DNA from: an uncultured Clostridia bacterium
Lineage (GTDB): Bacteria > Bacillota > Clostridia > TANB77 > CAG-508
Assembly (NCBI GenBank): GCA_944392105.1
Contig: CALXVM010000009.1
Coordinates: 1 to 62,452, forward strand
Direction: 5' to 3'
DNA: 62,452 bases
Part shown: piece by piece, positions 1 through 9,265 of the stretch
Position numbering within the stretch: position 1 is the first letter of the stretch
Layout of the letters: every line of letters starts with the position of its first letter
Translations under genes and position numbers: made by a program
Notes under the pieces: generated by a model
Databases searched by the model: none
What the model was told of the DNA's origin: nothing
What the model saw: the letters and a program-made list of their open reading frames with translations, nothing else

Positions 1-105
1 AATCGGTTATAACAATATAGAGTACTCGAAATATATATTTTTCAAAAAAGTGTGACATATGATTGACTAACCTACATCCCTAATTTCCAAATGTGCTGAA
101 AAGTA

Positions 106-133
106 TTGACATAACTTATATTTGTGATATAAT
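106..133 (+). promoter_or_regulatory. Predicted sigma-A promoter of tig
   Basis: A perfect TTGACA at 106-111 and a perfect TATAAT at 128-133 are separated by 16 bp. They lie about 35 bp before the trigger factor start, so this is very likely its vegetative promoter. Confidence 0.75.
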
Positions 134-167
134 AATTAAGCTAAATATTTTGAAAGGGTTGAAAAAA

Positions 168-1454
168 ATGAGTGTAAAAGTAGAAAAGACAGAAAACAAA
201 AATGAAGTAAAATTAAGTTTTGAAATAGAGGCAGAAAAATTTGAAGATGCTATGAAAAAAGTTTATGCTAAAACTGCTAAATATTTTACAATACCTGGTT
301 TTAGAAAGGGTAAAGCTCCAATGGCTATAGTTGAGAGAACTTATGGCTCAAGTATTTTTTATGAGGATACTTTTAATGAGTTGGTACCAGATATATATGA
401 TGAGGCTATTAAAGAGAATAAAATAGAAGCTGTTAGTAGACCTCAAATTGATATTAGTCAAATGGAAAAAGGTAAAGATTTAAAATTTACAGCTATTGTT
501 CAAATAAAACCAGAAGTAAAACTTGGAAAATATAAAGGTATAGAATTAAAGAAAATAGAGTATACTGTATCTGATAAAGATGTAGAGCATGAATTAGGAC
601 ATATGGCAGAACATAATGCAAGACTAGTTACAGTAGATGATAGACCAGTTGAAAAAGGTGATATTACTATTATTGATTTTGTAGGTTCAATAGATGGAGT
701 TGCTTTTGAGGGAGGAACTGCTACAAATCAAGAGTTAGAGATAGGAAGCAATAAATTTATACCTGGTTTTGAAGACCAAGTTATAGGAATGAAAGTTAAT
801 GAAGAAAAAGATATTAATGTAACTTTCCCAGAAGATTATTTCTCTAAAGATTTGGCTGGAAAAGAAGCTACTTTTAAAGTAACATTACATGAAATTAAGA
901 AAAAAGAATTACCAAAAATAGATGATGATTTTGCTAAAGATGTTAGCGAATTTGACACATTAGCAGATTTAAAAGCTGATATTAAGTCAAAAATGGAAAA
1001 AGAAAATGAAGAAAGAGCTAAATATGAGTCAGAGGAAGCAGCTATAGAAGCAGTTTGCAAGGATGTAGAGGTAGATATTCCATCTGGAATGATTGAAACA
1101 GAAATAGACAATATGGTTAAAGATATTGAAAACAAACTTTCTTATCAAGGTTTAACTTTAGACCAATACTTAAAATTAACAAATAAAACAGTGGAAAATT
1201 TAAGAAAAGAATTTGATGAGCAAGCTAATAAAGCTGTAAAATCTAGACTAGTATTAGAAGCTATTATAAAAGCAGAAGATATTAAACCAGATGATAAAGA
1301 AGTAGAAGAAAAAGTTAAAGAAATGGCTAAAAATTACGGAAGACCAGAAGATGAGCTACTAAAAAATGAAGGGTTTAAAAATTATATAATAGATAACATG
1401 AAATATGAAAAAGCAATTGCATTTATATTAGATAATGCAAAAATGAAGAAATAG
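168..1454 (+). CDS. tig: Trigger factor (ribosome-associated chaperone, peptidyl-prolyl isomerase)
   Basis: A 428-residue protein of normal family length. Trigger factor docks at the ribosomal exit tunnel and shields nascent chains. The ribosome-binding signature GFRKGKAP lies near residue 45. It is followed by an FKBP-type isomerase domain (about residues 150-245, with GDITIIDFVG and IPGFEDQVIGM) and a long charged helical C-terminal chaperone domain. An upstream in-frame ATG at 93 would add 25 residues unlike the family and lies before the -35 box, so ATG 168 was chosen; AAAGGG at 154-159 is its ribosome binding site. clpP and clpX follow on the same strand, the conserved tig-clpP-clpX order of Firmicutes. 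Each gene appears to have its own promoter or gap, so the three may not be one transcript. Confidence 0.97.
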   Translation: MSVKVEKTENKNEVKLSFEIEAEKFEDAMKKVYAKTAKYFTIPGFRKGKAPMAIVERTYGSSIFYEDTFNELVPDIYDEAIKENKIEAVSRPQIDISQMEKGKDLKFTAIVQIKPEVKLGKYKGIELKKIEYTVSDKDVEHELGHMAEHNARLVTVDDRPVEKGDITIIDFVGSIDGVAFEGGTATNQELEIGSNKFIPGFEDQVIGMKVNEEKDINVTFPEDYFSKDLAGKEATFKVTLHEIKKKELPKIDDDFAKDVSEFDTLADLKADIKSKMEKENEERAKYESEEAAIEAVCKDVEVDIPSGMIETEIDNMVKDIENKLSYQGLTLDQYLKLTNKTVENLRKEFDEQANKAVKSRLVLEAIIKAEDIKPDDKEVEEKVKEMAKNYGRPEDELLKNEGFKNYIIDNMKYEKAIAFILDNAKMKK

Positions 1455-1465
1455 TTGTAATAAGA

Positions 1466-1517
1466 GTTAGGGGTGATTTAATATTTTTAAGTATTAGTAA
1501 GAGCCACTAACTTTTTT
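1466..1517 (+). terminator. Possible intrinsic terminator after tig
   Basis: GTTAGGGG (1466-1473) can pair with CCACTAAC (1504-1511) with one mismatch, and six T residues follow. The loop is long and AT-rich, so the call is modest. Confidence 0.4.
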
Positions 1518-1555
1518 ATATAGTAAAAAAAGTCATAAAAATATTAAATTAATGT

Positions 1556-1582
1556 TTGACTATACAAATTTAATGATATAAT
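1556..1582 (+). promoter_or_regulatory. Probable promoter of clpP
   Basis: TTGACT at 1556-1561 and TATAAT at 1577-1582, but the spacer is only 15 bp. It lies about 65 bp before the clpP start. No CtsR-type heptad repeat was recognised. Confidence 0.45.
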
Positions 1583-1646
1583 ATAAATAATGTAAATAAT
1601 TATAACTTTTTAAAATAAGATTAATATAATTTATAGGAGGATAAAA

Positions 1647-2252
1647 ATGTTAGAGAGAAATAGTTTAGTACCATATGTAATTGAGCAATCAGCAAAAGGA
1701 GAAAGATCATACGATATTTTCTCAAGACTTTTGAAAGATAGAATTATATTTTTAGGAGAAGAGGTTAATGCAACTACAGCAAGTTTAGTAATTGCACAAT
1801 TATTATTTTTAGAGTCAGAAGATCCAGATAAGGAAATAAGTTTATACTTAAATACACCTGGTGGCTCTATTACAGATGGAATGGGAATAGTTGATACAAT
1901 GAATTACATAAAATGTCCAGTTTCTACTATTTGTATAGGAATGGCAGCAAGTATGGGGTCTGTATTACTTGCATGTGGAGAAAAAGGAAAAAGATTTGCA
2001 ACACCAAACTCAGAGATATTAATACATCAACCATTAATAGCAGGAGGAGGTCTTTCTGGTCAAACTACAGAAATAAAAATACATGCAGATCACATGGTTA
2101 AAACAAGAGAAAAATTAAATAAAATATTAAGTGAAAAGACAGGGCAACCATTAGATGTAATTAATAGAGATACAGAAAGAGATCATTATATGACTGCTGA
2201 AGAGGCTTTAAAATATGGTCTTATAGATGGAATTATGGAAAAAAGAAAATAA
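1647..2252 (+). CDS. clpP: ATP-dependent Clp protease proteolytic subunit
   Basis: A 201-residue serine protease that forms the tetradecameric barrel degrading unfolded substrates delivered by ClpX or other Clp ATPases. The triad is visible: Ser102 in GMAASMGS, His127 in ILIHQP, and an Asp near 175 in the NRDTERD segment. Length and start fit the family, with no long propeptide. The ribosome binding site is AGGAGG, eight bases before the ATG. clpX lies 211 bp downstream on the same strand, so the partner ATPase is encoded next door. Confidence 0.97.
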   Translation: MLERNSLVPYVIEQSAKGERSYDIFSRLLKDRIIFLGEEVNATTASLVIAQLLFLESEDPDKEISLYLNTPGGSITDGMGIVDTMNYIKCPVSTICIGMAASMGSVLLACGEKGKRFATPNSEILIHQPLIAGGGLSGQTTEIKIHADHMVKTREKLNKILSEKTGQPLDVINRDTERDHYMTAEEALKYGLIDGIMEKRK

Positions 2253-2463
2253 ATTATTATGTGTATAAAGTTTAAATTTAATTAATTTTGTTAATGTCTA
2301 ATTAAAACTATATAGTAAGTTAATAGAAAAATTAATTTTAAATTAGAGATTATAGCAAATTATAGTGACTTTTAAGATTATATAAAACTAAAAACTTATG
2401 ACTGAAACGTAAGAAAAAATTATGTATAAAATTTAAACATAAATTTTGGAAAGGAAGCTTAAA

Positions 2464-3768
2464 ATGGCTAAAAATACAAAAAGCAAAGAAATAAGATGTT
2501 CGTTTTGTGGAAAATCACAAAATAGTGTTGAAAGAATTATAGCAGGTCCTGGAGTATACATTTGCAATGAATGTATAAAAGTGTGTTCAAATATAGTAGA
2601 AGATGAATTATATGAAAATGACGAAGCTGAATATACTATAAACAAACAAGAAAAATTACCTACTCCAGAAGAAATTAAAGCTGTATTAGATTCTTATGTA
2701 ATAGGGCAAGAGGATGCTAAAAAAACTTTATCTGTTGCGGTGTATAATCATTATAAACGTATAAATAATCAAAAAGATTCAGATGTAGAAATACAAAAAA
2801 GTAATGTATTATTGTTAGGACCAACTGGTAGTGGTAAAACTCTTCTTGCACAGACTTTAGCAAGAACTTTAAAAGTACCGTTCGCTATAGCGGATGCAAC
2901 TACATTAACAGAGGCAGGATATGTTGGAGAAGACGTTGAAAATATTTTACTAAAATTAATACAAGCTGCTGACTATGATGTAGAAAAAGCAGAAAAAGGA
3001 ATTGTGTATATAGATGAGATTGATAAAATTGCTAGAAAGTCAGAAAATCCATCTATAACAAGAGATGTTAGTGGAGAGGGAGTACAACAAGCGTTGTTAA
3101 AAATTGTAGAAGGAACAACAGCATCTGTACCACCTCAAGGGGGAAGAAAACACCCACATCAAGAGTTAATACAAATAAATACAGAAAATATATTATTTAT
3201 TTGTGGAGGAGCTTTTGAAGGACTAGAAAAGATAATAAAAGAAAGAACATCTCAAAAATCAATTGGATTTGGAGCAGAAATTAAAAGCGAAAAAGAAGAG
3301 AGTAAGTACGAAATATTTAAAGAATTATTGCCACAAGACTTATTAAAATTCGGATTAATACCAGAGTTTGTTGGTAGACTTCCAATAATTGCGACATTAC
3401 ATGAGCTAGACAGAGAAGCATTAGCAAATATCGTAACAAAACCTAAAAATGCGCTAGTAAAACAATATCAAAAATTGTTTGAATTAGATAATGTTACTTT
3501 GGAATTTGAACCAGAAGCTATTAATCTAATAGTAGATAAAGCCATAGAAAGAAAAACTGGTGCGAGAGGTTTAAGGTCAATAATAGAAGAAATAATGAGA
3601 GATATAATGTTTGAAATACCATCAAATCCAAATATAGAAAAATGTATAATTACAAAAGAAACTGTAGAAAAAGGAGAACCTCCAAGACTTGTAATTAACA
3701 ATAATAGGGAAGTAGCAAAAAAGGAAAAAGCAAAAAGAGAAACTACTAAAAAGACTGAGTCAGCGTAG
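2464..3768 (+). CDS. clpX: ATP-dependent Clp protease ATP-binding subunit ClpX
   Basis: A 434-residue AAA+ unfoldase that feeds substrates to ClpP. The N-terminal zinc-binding domain has two CxxC pairs (CSFC and CNEC). Walker A is GPTGSGKT, Walker B is IVYIDEIDK, the pore loop is GYVGEDVE, and the ClpP-docking IGF loop is present as SIGFGAEI. An in-frame TTG lies at 2446, but ATG 2464 has a good ribosome binding site (GGAAAGGA) and gives the normal MAKN-type start. The stop codon is immediately followed by a 56-bp palindromic repeat that may help end transcription. Confidence 0.97.
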   Translation: MAKNTKSKEIRCSFCGKSQNSVERIIAGPGVYICNECIKVCSNIVEDELYENDEAEYTINKQEKLPTPEEIKAVLDSYVIGQEDAKKTLSVAVYNHYKRINNQKDSDVEIQKSNVLLLGPTGSGKTLLAQTLARTLKVPFAIADATTLTEAGYVGEDVENILLKLIQAADYDVEKAEKGIVYIDEIDKIARKSENPSITRDVSGEGVQQALLKIVEGTTASVPPQGGRKHPHQELIQINTENILFICGGAFEGLEKIIKERTSQKSIGFGAEIKSEKEESKYEIFKELLPQDLLKFGLIPEFVGRLPIIATLHELDREALANIVTKPKNALVKQYQKLFELDNVTLEFEPEAINLIVDKAIERKTGARGLRSIIEEIMRDIMFEIPSNPNIEKCIITKETVEKGEPPRLVINNNREVAKKEKAKRETTKKTESA

Positions 3769-3824
3769 TTGGAAATTAGGGACAGGTCCCAATTTCCCGA
3801 TTTGGGAAATCGGGGACAGATCAT
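3769..3824 (+). repeat. GGGGACAGGTC-type palindromic repeat, copy 1
   Basis: A 56-bp unit beginning directly after the clpX stop. It contains internal palindromes (GGGACAGGTCCC and TTTCCCGATTTGGGAAA) and is followed by a T run. It differs from the reverse complement of the copy at 6053-6108 at about 5 of 56 positions. It resembles REP-like elements mobilised by REP-associated tyrosine transposases; no such transposase is in the window. Confidence 0.85.
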
Positions 3825-3886
3825 TTTTTCTAAGATTTATATAAAAGCCAAAAGTGGTCCCAATTTCTAAAAAAGGAGTTATAGTA

Positions 3887-4477
3887 ATGGATGAAGTAGA
3901 ATTAGAAAAAATAAAAGTAAAGGCATTAGAAAATCATATTCCAATAATTATGGATGACACATTAGAAGTTGTTGGAGACTTACTTAACAAAATTAAACCA
4001 AAATTTATATTAGAAATTGGCACGGCTGTTGGATATTCTGCAATGTGTTTTTCAAGATATATATCAGAAGGTGGCTATATAGATACAATAGAAAGAGAAC
4101 ATGAAAGAGTAGAAGAAGCGAAGAAAAATATAGAGTTAGTAGGCATATTAGATAAAATTAACATCATTGAGGGAGATGCAGTAGAAATTTTGCCTACAAT
4201 TAATAAAAAATATGATGTAGTTTTTATTGATGCTGCAAAAGGTAAATATCCAATTTTTCTAAAAGAGGCTTTGAGGTTAATTAATAAAAACGGATATATT
4301 ATAGCGGATAATGTTTTGTACAAAGGTTATGTTATGAGCGACTATAACAAACATAAACAAAGAACTGCAGTAAGAAATTTAAGAGAATTTATTGCAGAAA
4401 TAACAAAAAATCCTACTCTAGAAACTAAGATTCTAGAAGTAGGAGATGGGTTAGCAATAATAAAGGTTATTGCTTAG
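3887..4477 (+). CDS. trmR: SAM-dependent O-methyltransferase, TrmR-like (tRNA 5-hydroxyuridine methyltransferase)
   Basis: A 196-residue class I methyltransferase of the O-methyltransferase 3 family. The SAM-binding loop is LEIGTAVGYSAM and the acidic motif is VVFIDAAKGKY. Relatives include B. subtilis YrrM/TrmR, which methylates 5-hydroxyuridine at tRNA position 34 to give 5-methoxyuridine. A U32 protein of the TrhP type, which makes the hydroxyuridine, lies about 1.6 kb downstream; in B. subtilis these genes are neighbours, which supports the assignment. ATG 3887 was chosen because AAAAGGAG lies ten bases before it; an upstream in-frame ATG at 3854 has no such site and lies close to the repeat. 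Small-molecule O-methylation is the alternative. Confidence 0.75.
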   Translation: MDEVELEKIKVKALENHIPIIMDDTLEVVGDLLNKIKPKFILEIGTAVGYSAMCFSRYISEGGYIDTIEREHERVEEAKKNIELVGILDKINIIEGDAVEILPTINKKYDVVFIDAAKGKYPIFLKEALRLINKNGYIIADNVLYKGYVMSDYNKHKQRTAVRNLREFIAEITKNPTLETKILEVGDGLAIIKVIA

Positions 4478-4500
4478 TATTTATTTTTAAGATAAATACT
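4476..4500. terminator. Hairpin between convergent genes
   Basis: AGTATTTAT (4476-4484) pairs perfectly with ATAAATACT (4492-4500) and overlaps the end of the methyltransferase gene. No clear T run follows, so it is only a possible shared terminator. Confidence 0.35.
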
Positions 4501-5143
4501 TAATACAAGAAAGAATTATATCTAAAATGAATACAAAAGCACACATATATACTATTGCTTTTTTGGTTGTAAAGTTTAGTTTATCTAATGCTTTACAACC
4601 TTTTTTGTAAAGTGGATATAATAATTTTGTAAATAATATTCCTGCTAATCCCCACATAAAACAGTATAACAAACTAACGCGTCCATTAATATTCATAAAA
4701 TCATTTGGATAATCCCAACAGCGAATTTTAAAAAGTGCTTCTAAAGCATAGCCAGTAATATACTCAAATAATGTAAAAACAATCATGCATCCAACAAATA
4801 TTTTTAAATATTTATGAGAAACATTACCTTTTTCCATATAAGACAAAGCTATAATTAACATTGTGGCACCGCAACCATAAATAGGACAATAAGGACCAAG
4901 TAAGAACCCTCTTTTAGTTAATCCTAGCTGTATAGATGTATAAGCGGTTTCACAAATCCATCCTATAATTGAAAATATAAGAAAAAATAAAAATAAATTA
5001 TATAGTTTATTTTTTTCTTTATTTTTATCTATTACAACCAACTGATTAGTTGCAGTCTTTACATTTTTTGAGGCTGTTTTTTCTTCATTTTTATTATTAT
5101 CTTTTGCTTTATTTAAGCTTTCACCATCAGCCAATTTTGTCAC
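4487..5143 (-). CDS. Putative ABC-transporter type IV family integral membrane protein
   Basis: A 218-residue protein of the PF06541-type family, often annotated as putative ABC transporter permease although no transport role is established. About 45 charged cytoplasmic residues precede several hydrophobic helices. Family hallmarks visible are GWICETAY in the first helix region, KRGFLLGPYCPIYGCGA, and CWDYPNDFMNINGRVSL. No ATPase partner lies nearby. It converges on the methyltransferase gene and is followed downstream in its own direction by a possible shared hairpin. Its physiological function is unknown. Confidence 0.75.
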   Translation of the reverse strand: MTKLADGESLNKAKDNNKNEEKTASKNVKTATNQLVVIDKNKEKNKLYNLFLFFLIFSIIGWICETAYTSIQLGLTKRGFLLGPYCPIYGCGATMLIIALSYMEKGNVSHKYLKIFVGCMIVFTLFEYITGYALEALFKIRCWDYPNDFMNINGRVSLLYCFMWGLAGILFTKLLYPLYKKGCKALDKLNFTTKKAIVYMCAFVFILDIILSCIKYLS

Positions 5144-5219
5144 TCCCTTTTATTCAAGTAACAATATGATACCAAAAAACTATGAAAAAGTAAATTACCT
5201 TAAGTAAATTTTAATATGA

Positions 5220-5828
5220 TTATAAACTAGTTGCACCAACGGTTGTAATTTTATATTTTCTGTCAATTTCCTCTATGCATAATAATCTTCCTAAGCTAAC
5301 ATCTTTAATATTAGTAATTCCATCATAATCCATTTTATAGTTTATATAATAAATATATACAGTTTTTTCAGAAGTTTTTCTTGGCTCATAAGAACTATAA
5401 TCTATTGTAAAATCAGTTAAATTATATTTTTGCACAGTTTCTACAGCAGATGCAGAAGCGTAATTTCTTGCAGTATCCCAATCCTTAAGATTCACGGCAT
5501 TAATAAATTCTATCGCAACATTTTTTATTTTTTCTTCTATATTAGTAGATTCAGAAATTAAAGCATTATTTGTAGAATTTTCTACAATAGAATTTTCCTC
5601 AGTAGAATTTATAACATTACTAGATATTGTGTTATTATCAGTTGTATTATTAACTTGAGATGATACACTTTCATTAAGAGATTCAAAAGTTGTAATTGCA
5701 TTATTTATTGCATTAATTCTACATGCATTTTCTGTATTGTTTTTATACAATATATAAACAAGTAAACCAATAAGAAGAAGTATTATTATAATTAAGATAA
5801 CTACTATAACTATTTTTTTATTGCTCAT
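5220..5828 (-). CDS. Membrane-anchored extracytoplasmic protein of unknown function
   Basis: A 202-residue protein with an N-terminal hydrophobic segment (about residues 5-28, very rich in Ile, Val and Leu) after a short basic start, so a single-pass or uncleaved anchor is likely. Residues 35-95 form a low-complexity Asn/Thr/Ser/Glu linker. The C-terminal third (about 100-202) has a segment reminiscent of small NTF2-like or DUF4829-like folds (EFINAVNLKDWDTARNY), but the match is too weak to name. AAGGAGGTAAT provides a strong ribosome binding site. The gene before it on this strand is divergent from the U32 gene at 6122. Confidence 0.7.
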   Translation of the reverse strand: MSNKKIVIVVILIIIILLLIGLLVYILYKNNTENACRINAINNAITTFESLNESVSSQVNNTTDNNTISSNVINSTEENSIVENSTNNALISESTNIEEKIKNVAIEFINAVNLKDWDTARNYASASAVETVQKYNLTDFTIDYSSYEPRKTSEKTVYIYYINYKMDYDGITNIKDVSLGRLLCIEEIDRKYKITTVGATSL

Positions 5829-6052
5829 CTATATTACCTCCTTAATTTGATTTTCATTATATCATAATTCCTTATTAATTTAAATTAAAATACTATGTTT
5901 GATTTTTAAATAATATAAAATTTACTAGGCAGGCTATAAACTTGAAAATAAACAATTATTATGGTATTATTATAATTGCTTATTTTGCAAAAAAATTATT
6001 AAAAAATAAAAATATGGAAATTGTGAATATTTTTAGTTTAAAGTAAAAACAG

Positions 6053-6108
6053 ATGACCTGTCCCTAATTTCCCAAATCGGGAAGTTGGGACCTGTCCCCA
6101 ATTTCCAA
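6053..6108 (-). repeat. GGGGACAGGTC-type palindromic repeat, copy 2
   Basis: A 56-bp unit in reverse orientation, ending four bases before the ribosome binding site of the U32 gene, so it lies in that gene's 5' untranslated region. It matches the copy at 52199-52254 at 55 of 56 positions, an identity that implies recent spread or conversion. Confidence 0.9.
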
Positions 6109-6121
6109 GAAGGAGTAATTT

Positions 6122-7354
6122 ATGAAAAAACCAGAATTATTAGCACCAGCAGGTTCTTTTGAAAAAGCAAAAACAGCATTTATGTATGGAGCAGATGCTG
6201 TGTATTGTGGTACATCGTCTTTGTCACTTAGAAGTAGAGCAGAAGTTGATGATGATGATTTAGCAAAAACAATAGAATATGCACATAGTATAGGTAAAAG
6301 AGTACATGCAGCAATTAATATTTATGCTTGGGATGATACATATGATGAAATAAGAAAACAAGCAAGAATGCTAAATAAACTAAAAGTAGATGCAATAATT
6401 GCAGCAGATGGTGGAGTAATAGATGTAATAAAAGAAGAAGCACCAGATATTCCAATACATGTGAGTACACAGGCAAATACAGTTAGTTACCATACAGCGA
6501 ATTTCTGGTATAAAAATGGAGCTAAAAGGGTTATATTAGGAAGAGAATTGAATAAAGAACAGATAAAAGACATAATTAAAAATAAAGAAAAAGACTTAGA
6601 GGTGGAAATATTTATACACGGAGCAATTTGCTTTGGATATTCAGGAAGATGTTTTTTAAGCGATTTCTTAGCAAATAGGAGTGCAAATTTAGGAGACTGT
6701 GCTCAAAGTTGTAGATGGGCTTATAATGTATATGTAGAAGAGCATAATAATCCAGGAAATTTAATGCCTGTTGAACATGATGAAAAGGGTACATACATTT
6801 TTTCTTCTAAAGATTTATGTTTAGTAAAAGAAATTCCAGAAATTGTAGATATGGGTGTAGACAGTGTAAAAATTGAAGGAAGATTAAAAACAGAATATTA
6901 CTTAGCATCAGTAGTAAATGCATATAGAAATGCAATAGATGATTACTGCAAAAATCCAGAAGAATATGATTATACAAAATATTTAAAAGAATTAGAAAAA
7001 ACTAAAACACGTGGTCTTACAACATTTTATTTTAATGATAGAAATAATAAAGACTTCCAAGACTACGAAGGAAAACAATATAATGCACATTATGAATTTG
7101 GTGGAAAAGTAAAAGAATATAAAGAGGACAAAACATTAGTAGAAATACGTAACAAATTAAGTGTTGGAGATACAATGGAAATATTAATTCCAAATAAAAT
7201 AGATGTTGTAACATTTACAATAGATAAACTATGGGATGCAGAGACAGATGAGGAAATTCAAACAGTAAATCCAGGAAAAGCAGGTCAGAGTGTAAAAATG
7301 CATTTACCTATAAAAGCTGAAAACGGATGGATATTAAGAAGAAAGAAGAACTAG
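6122..7354 (+). CDS. trhP: U32 family protein, TrhP-like tRNA U34 hydroxylation factor
   Basis: A 410-residue member of the former 'peptidase U32' family. The start MKKPELLAPAGSFEKAKTAF and GADAVYCG are typical. The family signature with conserved cysteines is seen near residues 160-200 (FIHGAICFGYSGRCFLS, then GDCAQSCRW), followed by SVKIEGRLKTEYY. Family members YegQ/TrhP are needed for 5-hydroxyuridine formation at tRNA position 34. Length and C-terminal beta-rich extension fit this class, not the longer RlhA class found at 20-22 kb. The TrmR-like methyltransferase upstream would act next in the pathway. A strong AAGGAG site precedes the ATG, and a repeat copy sits in its leader. Confidence 0.8.
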   Translation: MKKPELLAPAGSFEKAKTAFMYGADAVYCGTSSLSLRSRAEVDDDDLAKTIEYAHSIGKRVHAAINIYAWDDTYDEIRKQARMLNKLKVDAIIAADGGVIDVIKEEAPDIPIHVSTQANTVSYHTANFWYKNGAKRVILGRELNKEQIKDIIKNKEKDLEVEIFIHGAICFGYSGRCFLSDFLANRSANLGDCAQSCRWAYNVYVEEHNNPGNLMPVEHDEKGTYIFSSKDLCLVKEIPEIVDMGVDSVKIEGRLKTEYYLASVVNAYRNAIDDYCKNPEEYDYTKYLKELEKTKTRGLTTFYFNDRNNKDFQDYEGKQYNAHYEFGGKVKEYKEDKTLVEIRNKLSVGDTMEILIPNKIDVVTFTIDKLWDAETDEEIQTVNPGKAGQSVKMHLPIKAENGWILRRKKN

Positions 7355-7380
7355 AATGATTTATTTCATTCTAGTTTTTC
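7349..7380. terminator. Bidirectional intrinsic terminator
   Basis: CTAGAATGA (7351-7359) pairs with TCATTCTAG (7366-7374), followed by TTTTT on the plus strand and preceded by an A-rich tract. It sits between two convergent genes and contains or abuts both stop codons. Confidence 0.75.
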
Positions 7381-8169
7381 AAATTGCAAAGATACTAAAA
7401 AACAACTGGCAAAGCATAATATAGAGACAAACCCGGTAATATTAAAAGTAAATCCAGGATAAAGGATTAATACTGAGCCTAAGACAAACCCAATTATTGC
7501 ATAAAATGTTTCAGAAAAATAATTTTCTAAAAGATACTTAATTATTTTTAAAAATATGTATCCTCCTAAAATGATGCCTATAGCTAGTGGAACTAATATT
7601 GAAAAATTTAAAGTAGAAATAGCATCTAAATATTCATAGTATATGCCAAATGCCATTAATATAACACTGCTACTAACACCAGGGACAACTATTCCAACAG
7701 ACATAAAAAATCCTGCAATAATTAGGAATACGAGACTATTATTTGCTCCATACATAATATTACTTTCTAAAAATTGTTCTAATAAAAGTGAAAGAGTACC
7801 AATAGCAAAAGCGACTATTAAATACAAAATATAATGTAATCTAAATCCTTTTTTGGAGTTTGCCTTTTTAAATAAAATAGGAATACAGCCAATAATTAAG
7901 CCTATAAATGCAAATTTTGTTTGCATTGGATATGTATTAAAAAGATACTTTAAAATTTTACCAAATAATAATATGCCAGTAACTCCACCTAGACCTATTG
8001 GAAACAGAAATTTAAAATTTGTTCTAAAATCTTTAAAAATATTTAAAACACTATCTATTAGTTTTTCGTACAAACCGAAAATTACACAAAGAACACCACT
8101 ACTAATACCAGGAAGTATTGCACCAGCTCCTATTGCAATTCCTTTTAAATAATCAAACAAAAACTTCAA
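7366..8169 (-). CDS. popT: DUF368 membrane protein, probable undecaprenyl phosphate translocase
   Basis: A 267-residue polytopic membrane protein. Two similar halves each carry a re-entrant-type motif: ILPGISSGVLCVIFG near residue 20 and VVPGVSSSVILMAFG near residue 165. This internal duplication is characteristic of DUF368. Members of this family (PopT) return undecaprenyl phosphate, the lipid carrier for peptidoglycan precursors, across the membrane. The start follows a ribosome binding site (AAGGGGGATT). The gene converges with the U32 gene and shares its terminator. The family call is firm; the in vivo substrate is from family knowledge. Confidence 0.85.
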   Translation of the reverse strand: MKFLFDYLKGIAIGAGAILPGISSGVLCVIFGLYEKLIDSVLNIFKDFRTNFKFLFPIGLGGVTGILLFGKILKYLFNTYPMQTKFAFIGLIIGCIPILFKKANSKKGFRLHYILYLIVAFAIGTLSLLLEQFLESNIMYGANNSLVFLIIAGFFMSVGIVVPGVSSSVILMAFGIYYEYLDAISTLNFSILVPLAIGIILGGYIFLKIIKYLLENYFSETFYAIIGFVLGSVLILYPGFTFNITGFVSILCFASCFLVSLQFEKLE

Positions 8170-8417
8170 AGTAATTCAATCCCCCTTGTAATAAATATGT
8201 ATAATGATTAAAAATATGATACATTATTGGAAAAATAATTATAATATGATAAAATTAGAACATAAAAAGAGATAATTATAATGCAAATGTGTTTGTAGTA
8301 TGTATTAAAATTGATACATGAGGAATTATTGAAGCATAAACAGTAGGAATAGATAATTTATTAAATAAAGAAAAAAGTCGCGACGATGATGAAGAAAGAT
8401 AGGAAAGAGTGATTAAA

Positions 8418-9260
8418 ATGAGTATTGGATTAGTATTAGAAGGCGGAGCAATGAGGGGACTATACACAGCTGGAGTATTGGATGTATTTTTAGAAAATAA
8501 TATCAAAGTAGACGGAATAATTGGAGTTTCTGCAGGAGTATTATTTGGTGTAAATTATTTATCAAAACAAAAAGGTAGAGCTATAAGATATAATAAAAAA
8601 TTTGCTAAAGACAAAAGATATATGGGTATGAGATCTTTTCTTACTACAGGAAATATAATAAATAAAGACTTTGCATATTATGAAATTCCAACTAAATTAG
8701 ATATTTTTGATGAAGAAACATTTGAAAAATCTGATACGGATTTTTGGGCAACAGTAACAAATATTGAGACAGGAGAAGCGGAATATATAAAATTAGAAAA
8801 GCCAATTGATCAAATGGAAGTATTAAGAGCCACTTCTGCTATGCCAATTGTTTCTGAAATAATAGAGATAGATGGTAAAAAATACTTAGATGGTGGTGTT
8901 TCAGATAGTATCCCAGTAGAAAAATGTAAAAGCATGGGATATGACAAAATAATTGTTGTTTTAACTAGAACAATAGAGTATAGAAAGAAAAAAGCAAGCA
9001 GTACACTTGCTAAGATTAAATATAAGGAATATCCTAAATTAATAGAAACAATGGAAAACAGGTATAAAAAATATAATGAAACCGTAGAAAAAATAATAGA
9101 CATGGAAAACAAAAAAGAAATATTTGTAATAAGACCATCAAAAGATTTAAAAATAAAAAGAATAGAAAAAGACGTGGATAAGTTACAAGCAATGTATGAC
9201 TTGGGAGTAAGTGATTGCAAGAAGCAATTAGAGGATTTAAAGGAATATATAGGGGAGTAA
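8418..9260 (+). CDS. Patatin-like phospholipase family protein
   Basis: A 280-residue serine lipase-like protein. Key elements are the glycine-rich oxyanion loop LEGGAMRG (residues 7-14), the nucleophile Ser38 in GVSAG, and the dyad Asp in LDGGVSDS near residue 162. It resembles the bacterial YjjU/RssA type, probably cytoplasmic, acting on lipids or acyl esters; the true substrate is unknown. A GTG at 8409 is in frame, but ATG 8418 has AGGAAAG at a good distance and matches family starts. A small membrane-anchored protein follows only 5 bp downstream, so the two are probably co-transcribed. Confidence 0.88.
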   Translation: MSIGLVLEGGAMRGLYTAGVLDVFLENNIKVDGIIGVSAGVLFGVNYLSKQKGRAIRYNKKFAKDKRYMGMRSFLTTGNIINKDFAYYEIPTKLDIFDEETFEKSDTDFWATVTNIETGEAEYIKLEKPIDQMEVLRATSAMPIVSEIIEIDGKKYLDGGVSDSIPVEKCKSMGYDKIIVVLTRTIEYRKKKASSTLAKIKYKEYPKLIETMENRYKKYNETVEKIIDMENKKEIFVIRPSKDLKIKRIEKDVDKLQAMYDLGVSDCKKQLEDLKEYIGE

Positions 9261-9265
9261 TTAAT

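Noticed and set aside
4487..5143. Functional ABC transporter permease
   Set aside because: The family name is historical; there is no ATPase or binding protein nearby and no permease signature, so only the membrane-protein family is stated.
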